NCBI RefSeq assembly: GCF_000429625.1
Contig: NZ_AUCF01000026.1
Span: 42,706-106,705, forward strand
Direction of reading: 5' to 3'
Length of the DNA stretch: 64,000 nucleotides
DNA from: Azospirillum halopraeferens DSM 3675
Lineage (GTDB): Bacteria > Pseudomonadota > Alphaproteobacteria > Azospirillales > Azospirillaceae
This document shows positions 35,865 through 44,967 of this stretch, in pieces (position 1 is the first letter of the stretch; each line of letters starts with the position of its first letter). The notes below the pieces were generated by a model. That model did not search any database. It was not told the origin of the DNA and saw only the letters and a list, made by a program, of their open reading frames with translations. The position numbers were made by a program, and so were the translations under genes.

Positions 35865-37147
35865 GCGCTCCTCTTATCGGATATCTCTGCGTCGCCGGGA
35901 TGCTGATCCTGATCGCGCTGCGCTGCCCGGTGGCCCTGGCCATGGCGGCGACCGGCTTCGTCGGGTTCGGCCTGATCGTCGCCTTCGCCCCGGCCCTGTC
36001 CATCCTCGACAGCGGTCCTTTCGAGACGCTGTCCAACTACAGCTTCAGCCCCATCCCCATGTTCATCCTCATGGGGGTGTTCGCCTCCAAGGCGCGCATG
36101 TCGACGGAGCTGTTCACCGGGGCCAAGACGCTGTTCGGCGGCTGGCGCGGCGGCATGGCGCTGGCCGCCATGAGTTCGTGCGGCGTGTTCTCCGCCATCT
36201 CCGGCTCGTCCCTGGCGACCGCCGCCAGCATGGCCCGGGTGGCCTTGCCGGAGATGAAGAAGAACGGCTACTCCGACGCGCTGGCCACCGGCACGCTGGC
36301 CGCCGGCGGGACGCTGGGCATCATGATCCCGCCGTCCATTGCGCTGCTGCTCTACGCCCTGGTGACCGAGCAGAGCGTCGGCGACATGTTCATCGCCGGC
36401 ATCATCCCCGGCCTGCTCGGCCTCTTCCTCTACTGCGCCACCATCGCCGTGGTGGTGGCTCTGAAGCCCTCGCTGGCCCAGCCGGGCGAGCCGACCACCC
36501 TGCGCCAGAAGCTGGCCGGCCTGAAGGGGCTGGTGCCGTTCGGCGGCATCTTCGCCTTCATCATCGGCGGCATCTACGGCGGCTTCTTCACCCCGACCGA
36601 GGCGGCGGCCATCGGCGCCTTCGGCGCCTTCCTGGTGGCGCTGTTCCGCGGCATGACCTTCCAGCAGTTCGGCGAGGCGGTCGAAGAGACGCTGATGCTG
36701 TCGGCCATGATCTTCTTCATGATCATCGGCGCGGAGATCTTCGGCTATTTCCTGTCGGTGTCGCGCATCTCGTTCTCGCTGGTGGAGTTCGTGCAGAGCC
36801 TGAACCTGGCGCCGCTGGCGGTGCTGCTGTGCATCCTCGTGCTCTACGCGCTGCTGGGCTGCGTGATGGACAGCATCGCCATGCTGCTGCTGACCGTGCC
36901 GGTGGTCTACCCGCTGGCCCAGGCGGCGGGCTTCGACCCCGTGTGGTTCGGCATCGTCACGGTGATCGCGGTGGAGATGGGGCTGATCACCCCGCCCGTG
37001 GGCATGAACGTCTTCGTCATCAAGTCGGTGGCGCCGGACGTGCCGATCAGCGCCATCTTCCGCGGGGTCACGCCCTTCATCCTGTCGGACGTGGTGCGCC
37101 TGACCCTGCTGATCCTCTTCCCCGGCCTGGCCCTGGCCCTGCTGTAG
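35861..37147 (+). CDS. dctM: TRAP transporter large membrane subunit
   Basis: A 428-residue DctM protein with about 12 membrane segments carrying out Na+-driven transport. Landmarks are the GTLGIMIPPSIALLLYAL segment, FTPTEAAAIGAF and the late GLITPPVGMNVFVIKS. Start and dctQ stop overlap as ATGA. It completes a DctPQM system placed after the aromatic catabolic genes. Confidence 0.94.
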   Translation: MSAPLIGYLCVAGMLILIALRCPVALAMAATGFVGFGLIVAFAPALSILDSGPFETLSNYSFSPIPMFILMGVFASKARMSTELFTGAKTLFGGWRGGMALAAMSSCGVFSAISGSSLATAASMARVALPEMKKNGYSDALATGTLAAGGTLGIMIPPSIALLLYALVTEQSVGDMFIAGIIPGLLGLFLYCATIAVVVALKPSLAQPGEPTTLRQKLAGLKGLVPFGGIFAFIIGGIYGGFFTPTEAAAIGAFGAFLVALFRGMTFQQFGEAVEETLMLSAMIFFMIIGAEIFGYFLSVSRISFSLVEFVQSLNLAPLAVLLCILVLYALLGCVMDSIAMLLLTVPVVYPLAQAAGFDPVWFGIVTVIAVEMGLITPPVGMNVFVIKSVAPDVPISAIFRGVTPFILSDVVRLTLLILFPGLALALL

Positions 37148-37166
37148 CGATCGGGAGACCGCCGAC

Positions 37167-37580
37167 ATGAGCACCTACGAATGGCGTCCGGACATGAGCG
37201 TGGGCGTGCCCGACATCGACGCGGAGCACCGCGAGCTGTTCCGGCTGCTGCACACGCTGGAGCAGGCGGACGTGGCGGAGAACGTGCTGTCCGACATCAT
37301 CGCCCGGCTGGAGCATTACGCCCGCGACCACTTCGCCCACGAGGAGGAGCTGATGCGGCGCACCGGCTACCCCGGCTATGAGGAGCACGTGCAGCGCCAC
37401 CGCCTGTTCGTGGAATGGCTGAACGCGGTGAAGATGTCGTACGAGCGGTCCGTGGAATCCTCGTTCGAGATCGGCGAGACGGTCAACGCCTTCCTCGGGC
37501 GCTGGCTGGACGAGCACGTGCGCACCGAGGACATGCGCTACCGCGACCACATCGCGCAGATGCGGGCGAACAAGGCGTGA
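37167..37580 (+). CDS. Bacteriohemerythrin
   Basis: A 137-residue four-helix oxygen-binding di-iron protein. Ligands match the family: H21 (DAEHRELF), H55 and E59 (HFAHEEELM), H74 and H78 (HVQRHRLF), H117 and D122 (DEHVRTED). In proteobacteria such proteins carry or sense oxygen or NO, often delivering oxygen to oxygenases. Here it follows ring-cleavage dioxygenase and transport genes by 19 bases, so oxygen supply is an attractive idea. Its stop overlaps the start of an MFS gene (GTGA). Confidence 0.92.
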   Translation: MSTYEWRPDMSVGVPDIDAEHRELFRLLHTLEQADVAENVLSDIIARLEHYARDHFAHEEELMRRTGYPGYEEHVQRHRLFVEWLNAVKMSYERSVESSFEIGETVNAFLGRWLDEHVRTEDMRYRDHIAQMRANKA

Positions 37581-38785
37581 CCCTGCCGGCTTCGACCCGC
37601 TGGGCGGTGGTGCTGACGGCGCTGGCCGGCGGCATCGTCGCCGCCCTGCACCTGGGCAAGGTGCCGCCGGCCCTGACGCCGCTGCGCGCCGAACTGGGCA
37701 TCGGTCTGGTGGACGCGGGGTTCGTCGTGTCCACCTTCAACCTGCTGGGCATGCTGCTGGCGCTGGCGGTGGGTGCCGCGGCCGACGGGCTGGGCCGGCG
37801 GCGGCTGATCCTTGCCGGTTTCCTGCTGCTGGCGGCGGGCGGTGCCGGCGGTGCCTTCAGCCACGGGCTGGCGGGCATGCTGGCCAGCCGCTTCGTCGAG
37901 GGCATCGGTTTCATCGCCGTGGTCGTGGCCTTGCCGGCGGTGGTGCTGGCGGCGGCGGCCGAGCGCGACCGCGCCTTCGCCCTGTCCCTGTGGAGCGTCT
38001 TCATGCCCACGGGCATGGCGCTGGGCCTGGTGATCGCCCCGCTGTTGCTGGACGCGGCGGGCTGGCGCGGCCTGTGGCTGGCGGTGGCCGGCCTGGCCCT
38101 GGCGGCGCTGGTGGCGGTGGACCGGGCGGTCGCCGCCGTCGCCCTGCCGCAGCGCCCGGCCGGCACGCCGGTGCGGGTGGTGGCGGAGACGCTGGTCCGC
38201 CCCGGCCTGCTGCTGCTGGGCTTTGCCTTCGGCGCCTACGCGTTCCAGTGGGTGTCGCTCATGGTGTGGCTGCCGACCTTCCTGTCCGCCGATGTGGGCG
38301 CCACCCCCGCGGCGGCGGCGCTGATGACGGCGCTGGTCATCGCCGTCAACATCCCCGGCAACCTGTTCGGCGGCTGGAACCTGCGCCGCGGCGTGGCCGC
38401 CCGCCGGCTGGTCGCCGCCGGCTCGGCCGGCATGGCCCTGGCCGCCCTGGGCATCTTCAGCCACGCCCTGCCGGATGCGGCGCGATTCGCCCTGTGCCTG
38501 GTGTTCTCCTTCACCGCCGGCATGATCCCCACCTGCCTGTTCGCCGGCGCCCCCGCCCACGCCCCGTCGCCCGGCCACATGGGTGCCGCCAACGGCATGC
38601 TGATGCAGGGCTCCGCCATCGGCCAGTTCATCGGCCCGCCGGTCATCGCCGCCGCCGTCGCCCTGGCCGGCGGCGACTGGGGCGGCGCCCGCTGGCCCCT
38701 GCTGGCCGCCGCCGCCCTGACCGTGGCCTCCGGCCTCGCCGCCACCCGCCCGCGCCGCCCGGGGGCCGCACCGCGGACGGCGTGA
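37577..38785 (+). CDS. MFS transporter
   Basis: A 402-residue major facilitator with about 12 membrane helices. The loop 2-3 motif reads GAAADGLGRRRLIL, and ASRFVEGIGFIAVVVALPA fits helix 4. It begins at GTG 37577, overlapping the bacteriohemerythrin stop by four bases, and so is translationally coupled. Similar carriers of the CynX/NimT type transport cyanate or nitrated organics, but the substrate is not determined. It may export or import aromatic acids. It is the last gene of the plus-strand run. Confidence 0.88.
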   Translation: MTLPASTRWAVVLTALAGGIVAALHLGKVPPALTPLRAELGIGLVDAGFVVSTFNLLGMLLALAVGAAADGLGRRRLILAGFLLLAAGGAGGAFSHGLAGMLASRFVEGIGFIAVVVALPAVVLAAAAERDRAFALSLWSVFMPTGMALGLVIAPLLLDAAGWRGLWLAVAGLALAALVAVDRAVAAVALPQRPAGTPVRVVAETLVRPGLLLLGFAFGAYAFQWVSLMVWLPTFLSADVGATPAAAALMTALVIAVNIPGNLFGGWNLRRGVAARRLVAAGSAGMALAALGIFSHALPDAARFALCLVFSFTAGMIPTCLFAGAPAHAPSPGHMGAANGMLMQGSAIGQFIGPPVIAAAVALAGGDWGGARWPLLAAAALTVASGLAATRPRRPGAAPRTA

Positions 38786-38975
38786 GGGCCTGCCGAGACT
38801 TGTCGTCCCAAGCAGTGACATAGCAGAAACTTGCGTGCTTTCCGAATAAATGCCAGACTTCAGAGTCTGCAAACGCCCGGATTGCGCGCCTGGATACTCC
38901 AGATTGGATCAAAGTACACAAGTATGTATTGGAATGGCGCGGCCGGCGTTGCCGACATCGCAAGCGAATATTTCA

Positions 38976-40832
38976 ATGGGGAAAGCGATGACGTCAGCCG
39001 GTTCGGCGCGTGCCGGGGCGTCGCTCAACGAGCGGCCGCCCAACATCCTGGTCATCATGGTGGACGAGCAACGGGCGCCCATGCCCTATGAGTCGGCCGA
39101 TCTCGCGGCGTTTCGCGACACCTACCTGACCGCCCAGAAGGGGCTGGCGCAAGGGGGGACGAGCTTCGGGCGCCATTACGCCGCCTCCATGGCCTGCGCG
39201 CCCGGCCGGGCGTGCCTGTACACCGGGCATTACCCGTCGCTGCACGGGGTCAGCCAGACCGACGGCGCGGCCAAGGCGGCGTACGATCCGGACATGCACT
39301 GGCTCCATCCCCGCACCGTGCCGACCATCGGGCACTATTTCCGGGCCGCCGGCTACCGTACCTTCTGGCGCGGCAAGTGGCACGTGTCGGACGAGAACCT
39401 GACGGTGCCCGGCACCCACACCCCGGTCGACACGTTCGACGCGGACGGCAACCGCCTGCCGGAGGCGGAGCGCTATTATCAGAGCGCCAACCCGCTCGGC
39501 CCCTTCGGCTTCGACGGCTGGATCGGGCCGGAGCCGCACGGCGCCGATCCCCTCAACAGCGGCGCCTCGGCCGGCGGCGGCCGGCGCGGCCGTGATGCCG
39601 GCTTCGCCGAACAGATCATTGAACTGCTGGACGGCCTCGACGGCGACGGAGCGGCCGCTCCCTGGTTCGTCATGGCGTCGTTCGTCAACCCGCACGACAT
39701 CGCGCTGTGGGGGTTCTTCGCCCGCCTCGGTGCGGCGGCGGGGACGTACGACTTCACCGTCGGCGACCACGTTCCCGGGGACCTGTTCGATGCCGCGTTC
39801 GCCGACTCCGCCGACGAGACGCTGGAAGGCCGAAAGCCGAGCGTGCAGGAAAGCTATCGCACCTCCTACCGCAAGTTCATGCAGCCGAGCATCGTCACCG
39901 ACGATTACTTCCGGCTCTACTATCAGCTTCACGAGGACGTCGACGGGGAGATCGCCAGGGTGCTCGCCCGGCTGGACGCGTCGCCGCAGCGCGACGACAC
40001 CATCGTCGTCTTCACCTCCGACCATGGCGATCTGCTGGGCTCCCACGGCGGCCTGTTCCAGAAATGGTACACCATGTACGAGGAGGCCCTGCGCGTCCCG
40101 CTGGTGGTCCGCAGCGAAGGCCGCGTTCCCGCCGGCCGCACCCTGTCGCTGCCGACCAGCCATGTGGACATCCTGCCCACCCTGCTGGGGCTCGCCGGTC
40201 TCGACGCCGAGAGCCTGCGCGCCACCCTGGCACCCGACTTCACGGACGCGCAGCCGCTCGTCGGGCGGGACCTGTCGCCGCTGATCTTCGGCACGGCGAC
40301 CGAGGAGTCCCTGGCGGGCCCGATCTACTACATGTCGGACGACGATCCCTCGAAGGGTCTGGACCAGGCCAACATCATCGGCATCGACTACGCGTCGGTG
40401 ATCGAGCCGGGCAGCGTCGAGGCGGTGGTGGCGGAGGTCGACGGGCGGTTGTGGAAGTACGGTCGCTATTTCGAGAACCCGCAGGACTGGACCTCGCCGG
40501 GCCAGCCCGTCGCCGACGGCGTGCGCAACGTGATCGACCGCAACATGGAGCGCGAAACCGACCGGGCGGGCACCCGGGATGTCACCTACCGGCGCACCAC
40601 CACCGTCGCCCCCGCCCCCGACGAATACGAGATGTACGACCTCACCAACGACCCGCTGGAACTGGAGAACCTGGCCGGCACCGGCCATCCCATGGAGGAG
40701 CGCCTGCGCACCCTGCTGCGGGAGCAGTGCATGGCCAAGCGCCTGACCCCCTCGCTGGGGACCGTGCCGGGACAGCCGGCGTGCCCCGCCGCCGAGGTCA
40801 CCGCGCCGGCACGGCGAGGCGTCCGGCGATGA
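38976..40832 (+). CDS. Sulfatase-family hydrolase
   Basis: A 618-residue alkaline-phosphatase-superfamily sulfatase. The formylglycine motif is C74-A-P-G-R78 followed by ACLYTGHYP, so the modified Cys and Arg are present, with Gly instead of the common Ser or Ala at position four. Metal-site landmarks are VDEQR near the N-terminus and TSDHGDLLGSHG. No signal peptide is seen, so it is probably cytoplasmic. ATG 38976 or 38988 is possible; the frame stays open upstream to 38850 but without similarity. The last 35 bases overlap the convergent tautomerase gene. The substrate is unknown; choline sulfate, aryl sulfate and phosphonate esters are options. Confidence 0.85.
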   Translation: MGKAMTSAGSARAGASLNERPPNILVIMVDEQRAPMPYESADLAAFRDTYLTAQKGLAQGGTSFGRHYAASMACAPGRACLYTGHYPSLHGVSQTDGAAKAAYDPDMHWLHPRTVPTIGHYFRAAGYRTFWRGKWHVSDENLTVPGTHTPVDTFDADGNRLPEAERYYQSANPLGPFGFDGWIGPEPHGADPLNSGASAGGGRRGRDAGFAEQIIELLDGLDGDGAAAPWFVMASFVNPHDIALWGFFARLGAAAGTYDFTVGDHVPGDLFDAAFADSADETLEGRKPSVQESYRTSYRKFMQPSIVTDDYFRLYYQLHEDVDGEIARVLARLDASPQRDDTIVVFTSDHGDLLGSHGGLFQKWYTMYEEALRVPLVVRSEGRVPAGRTLSLPTSHVDILPTLLGLAGLDAESLRATLAPDFTDAQPLVGRDLSPLIFGTATEESLAGPIYYMSDDDPSKGLDQANIIGIDYASVIEPGSVEAVVAEVDGRLWKYGRYFENPQDWTSPGQPVADGVRNVIDRNMERETDRAGTRDVTYRRTTTVAPAPDEYEMYDLTNDPLELENLAGTGHPMEERLRTLLREQCMAKRLTPSLGTVPGQPACPAAEVTAPARRGVRR

Positions 40833-41211
40833 AGCGGTGTTCCTGCGTCAGGCCGCCGAAGCCGTAGGCGGCCGCCGGGACCTCGTGGATCAGGACGTAG
40901 CTTTCGTGGTGTACGCCGCCCGCCAGCCGGCCCATGGCGGCGTACACCGCGTCCATGTAGGCGGCCAGTTCGGGCTTGGTGTTGGTGCCGTCCACCACCT
41001 TGATGTCCAGCCAGAAGGTGTGCGTTCCCTGGTCCGCCAGGGACCGGCCGCCGGCGAACCAGTGGGCGGGGTCGACGTAGTGGATGGCCACGGCGGTGAC
41101 CGCCGGGTCCTTGCGCAGGTGTTCCTGCGTCAGGGCCGTCATCTCCCCGGCGATGCGGGCGGACAGCGCGGCGTCGGGGGGTGCGGTCAGCGCGACGGTG
41201 ATGATGGGCAT
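40798..41211 (-). CDS. Tautomerase-superfamily protein
   Basis: A 137-residue protein whose start Met is followed by Pro (MPIITVALT), giving the N-terminal proline base of the 4-oxalocrotonate tautomerase family after Met removal. The length suggests two fused beta-alpha-beta units. KPELAAYMDAVYAAMGRL fits the helix. GAGGGAGG precedes ATG 41211. It is divergent from a LysR gene that probably controls it. It may be an isomerase or dehalogenase acting on a catabolic intermediate. Confidence 0.82.
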   Translation of the reverse strand: MPIITVALTAPPDAALSARIAGEMTALTQEHLRKDPAVTAVAIHYVDPAHWFAGGRSLADQGTHTFWLDIKVVDGTNTKPELAAYMDAVYAAMGRLAGGVHHESYVLIHEVPAAAYGFGGLTQEHRFIAGRLAVPAR

Positions 41212-41267
41212 GGAAGCCTCCCTCGTGATCGACGGCTTCACCCTGCCGCGCTTGATGGCACAAAAAA

Positions 41268-41296
41268 ATCGAATAATATGGAACGGTCAATTCGAT
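41268..41296. promoter_or_regulatory. LysR-type dyad between tautomerase and LysR genes
   Basis: ATCGAAT (41268-41274) and ATTCGAT (41290-41296) are exact inverted repeats with 15 bases between, in the divergent promoter region. It is a likely binding site of the adjacent LysR protein. Confidence 0.5.
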
Positions 41297-41307
41297 GCGA
41301 CCGAACC

Positions 41308-42216
41308 ATGGACCACCTGGACCCCGATCTCCTGAAGACGTTCCTGGCCTTCGTCGACGGCGGCACGCTGAACCGGGCGGCGGCGGCGGTCGGACGGTCG
41401 CCGTCGGCGGTCACCGCCCAGATGCAGCGGCTGGAGGAGATCGTCGGGGAGCCGCTGCTGCTGCCGGCCGGCCGCGGGCGGGTGCTGACCGACGCGGGGC
41501 AGGAGCTGGCCGGCCACGCCCGCCGCATCCTGGAGATGCACCGGGCGGCGCTGATGAGCCTGCGCGGCGGCCGCGCCGGTGGCACCCTGACGGTCGCCGC
41601 CACCCAGGACGTGGCCGAGCACGGGCTGCCGCCTCTGCTGCGCCTGTTCGCCCGCACCCACGCGCGGGTGCGCCTGCACCTGCGCGTCGGGCGCACGGCC
41701 GACCTGACGGCGGCGTTCGAGGCCGGCGGCATCGACGTGATGGTGGCCATGCGCCTGAAGCCGGCCCCCGACGAGGTGGGCCTGATCCGCGAGCCCATGG
41801 TGTGGCTGACGTCCGCCGACGGCCCGGTCCGGCACGACGGGGCGGTGCCGCTGGCCCTGCTCGACCCGCCCTGCGGCTTCCGCGACGCCGCCCTGGCCGC
41901 CCTGGAGCGCGCCGGGCGCCGCTACCGCATCGCCGCCACCAGCCAGAGCCTGTCGGGCCTGCGCGCCGCGGTGGGTGCGGGCATCGCCGTGACCCTGCGC
42001 ACCGCCCGCTGGTGCGGGGCCGGCATCGCCGCCGCCCCGCCCGGCGCCGACCTGCCGGAGGCGGGGGAGGCGGTGTTCGCCATCCGCGTGCGCGCCGGTG
42101 CCGGTGCCGCCGCCGGGGATCTCGGCCTGCTGCTGGCGGAGGGGCTGCGCCCGGACGCCCCGGCCGCACCATACCCTGTTCATGGTATGGCCGCGGCCGG
42201 CACCACCCCCTTATAG
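41308..42216 (+). CDS. LysR-family transcriptional regulator
   Basis: A 302-residue regulator. The HTH is FVDGGTLNRAAAAVGRSPSAVTAQMQRLE, cited here only as the landmarks GGTLNRAA and RSPSAVTAQMQ. The C-terminal inducer domain follows (RGGRAGGTLTVAATQD). It is divergent from the tautomerase gene with a 7-base dyad between. ATG 41308 is preferred because the alternative ATG 41278 lies inside the dyad. The C-terminus is Ala/Gly-rich and ends near the next gene, the response regulator. Confidence 0.87.
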   Translation: MDHLDPDLLKTFLAFVDGGTLNRAAAAVGRSPSAVTAQMQRLEEIVGEPLLLPAGRGRVLTDAGQELAGHARRILEMHRAALMSLRGGRAGGTLTVAATQDVAEHGLPPLLRLFARTHARVRLHLRVGRTADLTAAFEAGGIDVMVAMRLKPAPDEVGLIREPMVWLTSADGPVRHDGAVPLALLDPPCGFRDAALAALERAGRRYRIAATSQSLSGLRAAVGAGIAVTLRTARWCGAGIAAAPPGADLPEAGEAVFAIRVRAGAGAAAGDLGLLLAEGLRPDAPAAPYPVHGMAAAGTTPL

Positions 42217-42243
42217 TCGGGTGTCGGGCGAGCGGAGGGGCCG

Positions 42244-42915
42244 GTGGAGCAGGGCATCACGGTGATCCTGGTGGAGGACGACGCGCCGACCCGCGACTTC
42301 CTGGCGGCGGCCCTGGCGGGCGGCGAGGGGATCGCCCTGCTGGCGGCGGCGGGAACGCTGGCGGAGGCGCGCGCGGCCCTGGAGCGCGCCCGGCCGTCGG
42401 TGCTGGTCACCGACCTGAAGCTGCCGGACGGCCACGGCACCGACCTGATCCGCGAGGTGCGCCGGCGCCATCCCGAAACGGAGATCATGGTCATCTCGGT
42501 GCTGGGCGACGAGGTGACGGTGATGGAGGCGGTGCGCGCCGGCGCGTCGGGCTACATCCTGAAGGACGCGCGGCCCATCGACCTGATCACCGCCGTGCGC
42601 GACCTGATGGAGGGGCGCTCGCCCATCTCCGCCGCCATCGCCCGCCACATCATCCGCCGGGTGCACGCCGCCCCGGCGGAGGCCGCCCCGGAGGCCCCGG
42701 CCGCGGCGCCGCCGCTGCTGACGTCGCGCGAGATGGACATCCTCTGGGGCATCGCCAAGGGCTTCACCTACAACGATCTGGCCGACCGGCTGGGCATCAG
42801 CCGGCAGACCGTGCCCAGCCACATCAAGAACATCTACCGCAAGCTGGAGGTCAATTCGCGCAGCGAGGCGGTCTTCGCCGCCGTGGAGATGAAGCTGATC
42901 AAGCTGTCGGAGTGA
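42244..42915 (+). CDS. NarL/LuxR-type response regulator
   Basis: A 223-residue regulator with a receiver domain (acidic pocket E11-D12-D13, phospho-acceptor D57 in LVTDLKLPDG, K107 in YILKDARP) and a C-terminal LuxR HTH (LTSREMDILWGIAKGF, then GISRQTVPSHIKNIYRKL). It starts at GTG 42244 and is followed after four bases by its presumed kinase. The conserved V-x-x-H of LuxR recognition helices is V-P-S-H. The target genes are unknown. Confidence 0.92.
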   Translation: MEQGITVILVEDDAPTRDFLAAALAGGEGIALLAAAGTLAEARAALERARPSVLVTDLKLPDGHGTDLIREVRRRHPETEIMVISVLGDEVTVMEAVRAGASGYILKDARPIDLITAVRDLMEGRSPISAAIARHIIRRVHAAPAEAAPEAPAAAPPLLTSREMDILWGIAKGFTYNDLADRLGISRQTVPSHIKNIYRKLEVNSRSEAVFAAVEMKLIKLSE

Positions 42916-42919
42916 CGCC

Positions 42920-44854
42920 ATGGCCGTACGCGTGCCGCCGGCGTGGCGGCTGGCCGTCCTCTACGCCCTGCTGGTGCTGGCGGGGGTGGCGGTGGCCGCG
43001 TCCTCCGGGCGGCCGGTGGTGCCCGACGCGGCCCTGGCCGTCGACCGTGCGCTCTACACCGACCTGGCGGCCCTCGACGCGCCGGTGCCGGCGGACCCCG
43101 GCCGCCCGGTCGGGCTGCCCCACCGCTGCGAACCGCCGGACGGGCAGGTGTCCTGCACCGGCCTCTACCGCCTGACCTTCGACCGCCGGCCGGACGAGGC
43201 GGCGGAGCCGTGGGCGGTGTACGTCCCGACCTTCGGGTCGCGGCTGATCGTGTCGGTCAACGGCTACCGGCTGGCCGACAGCCGTCCGGTGCGCACGGGG
43301 GCCCTCGTCAACCAGGCCGGCCCGTTCCTGGTGACGATTCCGCCGCCGGTGCTGCGTGCGGGTGAGAACGCGCTCGATCTCCGGATGGAGGGCTGGTCGC
43401 GCACCGCCGGCCACATCGACCGCGTCTTCGTCGGACCGGACGCCGCCGTGCGCCCGGCCTACCGCGCGCGCGAGGCGCTGCTGGTCACCCTGCCGCGCCT
43501 GCTGATCGCCTGGCAGGCGGCGCTCGCCCTGTCGCTGCTGATCGTCTGGCTGGGCCGCCGCGAGGAGTGGACGCACCTGACCATGGGCATCATCCTGGGG
43601 CTGGGCGTGCTGCACGGCTTGCCGCTGTTCCTGGCGGGGGCGAACTGGCCGGACTGGCTGCTGCGGGCGGCCAACCTGACGGGGCTGTGGCAGGCGACGC
43701 TGCTGCCGGGGCTGATGGCCAGCCTGGTGGGGCGTCCCCGGCCGCTGCCCCTGCGGTGGGCGGTGGTGGTGCCGGGGGTGGTCAGCGCCGCTTTCGCGGC
43801 GGTGGCCGCCGACCCCGGGTTGTTCCAGCCCTGGTTCCGCTGGCTGTGGCTGCTGGGCGCCATGCCCTGGGCGCTGGCCATGGCGATCGTGTCGGCGGGC
43901 ATCGTCATCAACGCCGCCTTCCGGCGCAACCACGCGGCGGCGCGCATCATCTGCGGCGGGTTGCTGGCGATCATGCCGCTGATGGGCCATGACGCCCTGG
44001 TCTTTCTCGGCGTCCTGGCGGACCAGCGCCCCTACCTCAGCCGCTTCGCCGCGCCCTTCCTGCTGACGGTCATCAGCGCCACCCTGATGTGGCGGTTCGC
44101 CATGGCGCTGAACGAGGTCAGCCGCTTCAACGCCAAGCTGCGCCGCGAGGTGGCGGCGGCGGAGGAGGCCCTGCGCGCCAGCTTCGCCCGCGAACAGGCG
44201 CAGATCCGCGCCACCGCGCTGGAGAGCGAACGGCTGCGCCTGACCCGCGACCTGCACGATGGGCTGGCCGGGCAGCTCGTCTCCATGGTGGCGCAGTGCG
44301 AACTGCGGGGGCCGGAGTACCGGGAGGTGGCGCTGGCCGCCCGCCGCGCCCTGGACGACCTGCGCCTGGTGGTGGCGTCCCTGGACGACGTGGGCAACGA
44401 CCTGGCCATGATGCTGGCCCTGTTCCGCGAACGCATCGGCCCGCAGCTCCAGGCCCAGGGGATGGAGCTGCACTGGCGCATGGCCCCCCTGCCCGACGTG
44501 GAGGGGCTGCGCTCGGAGCACGCGCTGGCCCTGTTCCGCCTGTTGCAGGAGGCGGTCACCAACGCCGTGCGCCATTCCGGCTGCCGCGAGGTGACCATCG
44601 CCATGGCGCCGGCCCCGGCGGAACGGCCGGGGCGCGCCGTGCGCATCGTCGTCGCCGACCGCGGCCGCGGCGGCTTCGCCGAACGCCCGGGCGGCCGGGG
44701 CATCGCCAACATGCGCCGCCGCGCCGCCGTTCTCGGCGCCGACCTGGGCGTGGAGTCGGGGGAGGGCGGCACGCGCATCACCATCGACCTGCCGCACGCC
44801 CTGCCGGACCTGGCCCCCGCCGGCGACGGGGCGGAAAGCCTGCGGACGGCGTGA
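42920..44854 (+). CDS. Membrane sensor histidine kinase (HisKA_3, jelly-roll sensor)
   Basis: A 644-residue kinase. An N-terminal signal/anchor is followed by an extracytoplasmic beta-rich domain (~30-180; landmarks YRLTFDRRP, SVNGYRLADS, RAGENALDLRMEGW) resembling the carbohydrate-binding-like sensor of 7TM-DISM receptors. Six to eight membrane helices (~185-405) come next, then a short coiled coil. The HisKA_3 helix has phospho-acceptor H446 in TRDLHDGLAGQLVSM. The ATPase domain ends with N-box LQEAVTNAVRHSGC and G-box GRGIANMRRRA. It pairs with the response regulator upstream. The ligand is unknown. Confidence 0.9.
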   Translation: MAVRVPPAWRLAVLYALLVLAGVAVAASSGRPVVPDAALAVDRALYTDLAALDAPVPADPGRPVGLPHRCEPPDGQVSCTGLYRLTFDRRPDEAAEPWAVYVPTFGSRLIVSVNGYRLADSRPVRTGALVNQAGPFLVTIPPPVLRAGENALDLRMEGWSRTAGHIDRVFVGPDAAVRPAYRAREALLVTLPRLLIAWQAALALSLLIVWLGRREEWTHLTMGIILGLGVLHGLPLFLAGANWPDWLLRAANLTGLWQATLLPGLMASLVGRPRPLPLRWAVVVPGVVSAAFAAVAADPGLFQPWFRWLWLLGAMPWALAMAIVSAGIVINAAFRRNHAAARIICGGLLAIMPLMGHDALVFLGVLADQRPYLSRFAAPFLLTVISATLMWRFAMALNEVSRFNAKLRREVAAAEEALRASFAREQAQIRATALESERLRLTRDLHDGLAGQLVSMVAQCELRGPEYREVALAARRALDDLRLVVASLDDVGNDLAMMLALFRERIGPQLQAQGMELHWRMAPLPDVEGLRSEHALALFRLLQEAVTNAVRHSGCREVTIAMAPAPAERPGRAVRIVVADRGRGGFAERPGGRGIANMRRRAAVLGADLGVESGEGGTRITIDLPHALPDLAPAGDGAESLRTA

Positions 44855-44887
44855 GCGGCCGGAGGCTTTCCCGTGCGTGCGTGTCAT

Positions 44888-44926
44888 ACGGCCGGAAAAT
44901 GATCACTTCCATCATTTTCCGGCCGT
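44888..44926. terminator. Perfect 16-base stem after the kinase gene
   Basis: ACGGCCGGAAAATGAT (44888-44903) and its exact reverse complement (44911-44926) enclose a seven-base loop, 34 bases after the kinase stop. It reads with AAAA/TTTT inside the stem but no external T-run. It is probably a terminator and is first of three adjacent palindromes. Confidence 0.55.
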
Positions 44927-44937
44927 GAAACCCGGCA

Positions 44938-44959
44938 GATCAATGCCCGGGCATTGATC
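44938..44959. repeat. 22-base perfect palindrome
   Basis: GATCAATGCCC joined directly to GGGCATTGATC gives a loopless perfect palindrome in the convergent gap. It could be a protein-binding site or a cruciform-forming element. Confidence 0.6.
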
Positions 44960-44967
44960 GAGAGGGT

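Noticed and set aside
38850..38975. N-terminal extension of the sulfatase
   Set aside because: The residues are unlike sulfatases, and the region looks intergenic and AT-richer; later ATG codons fit better.
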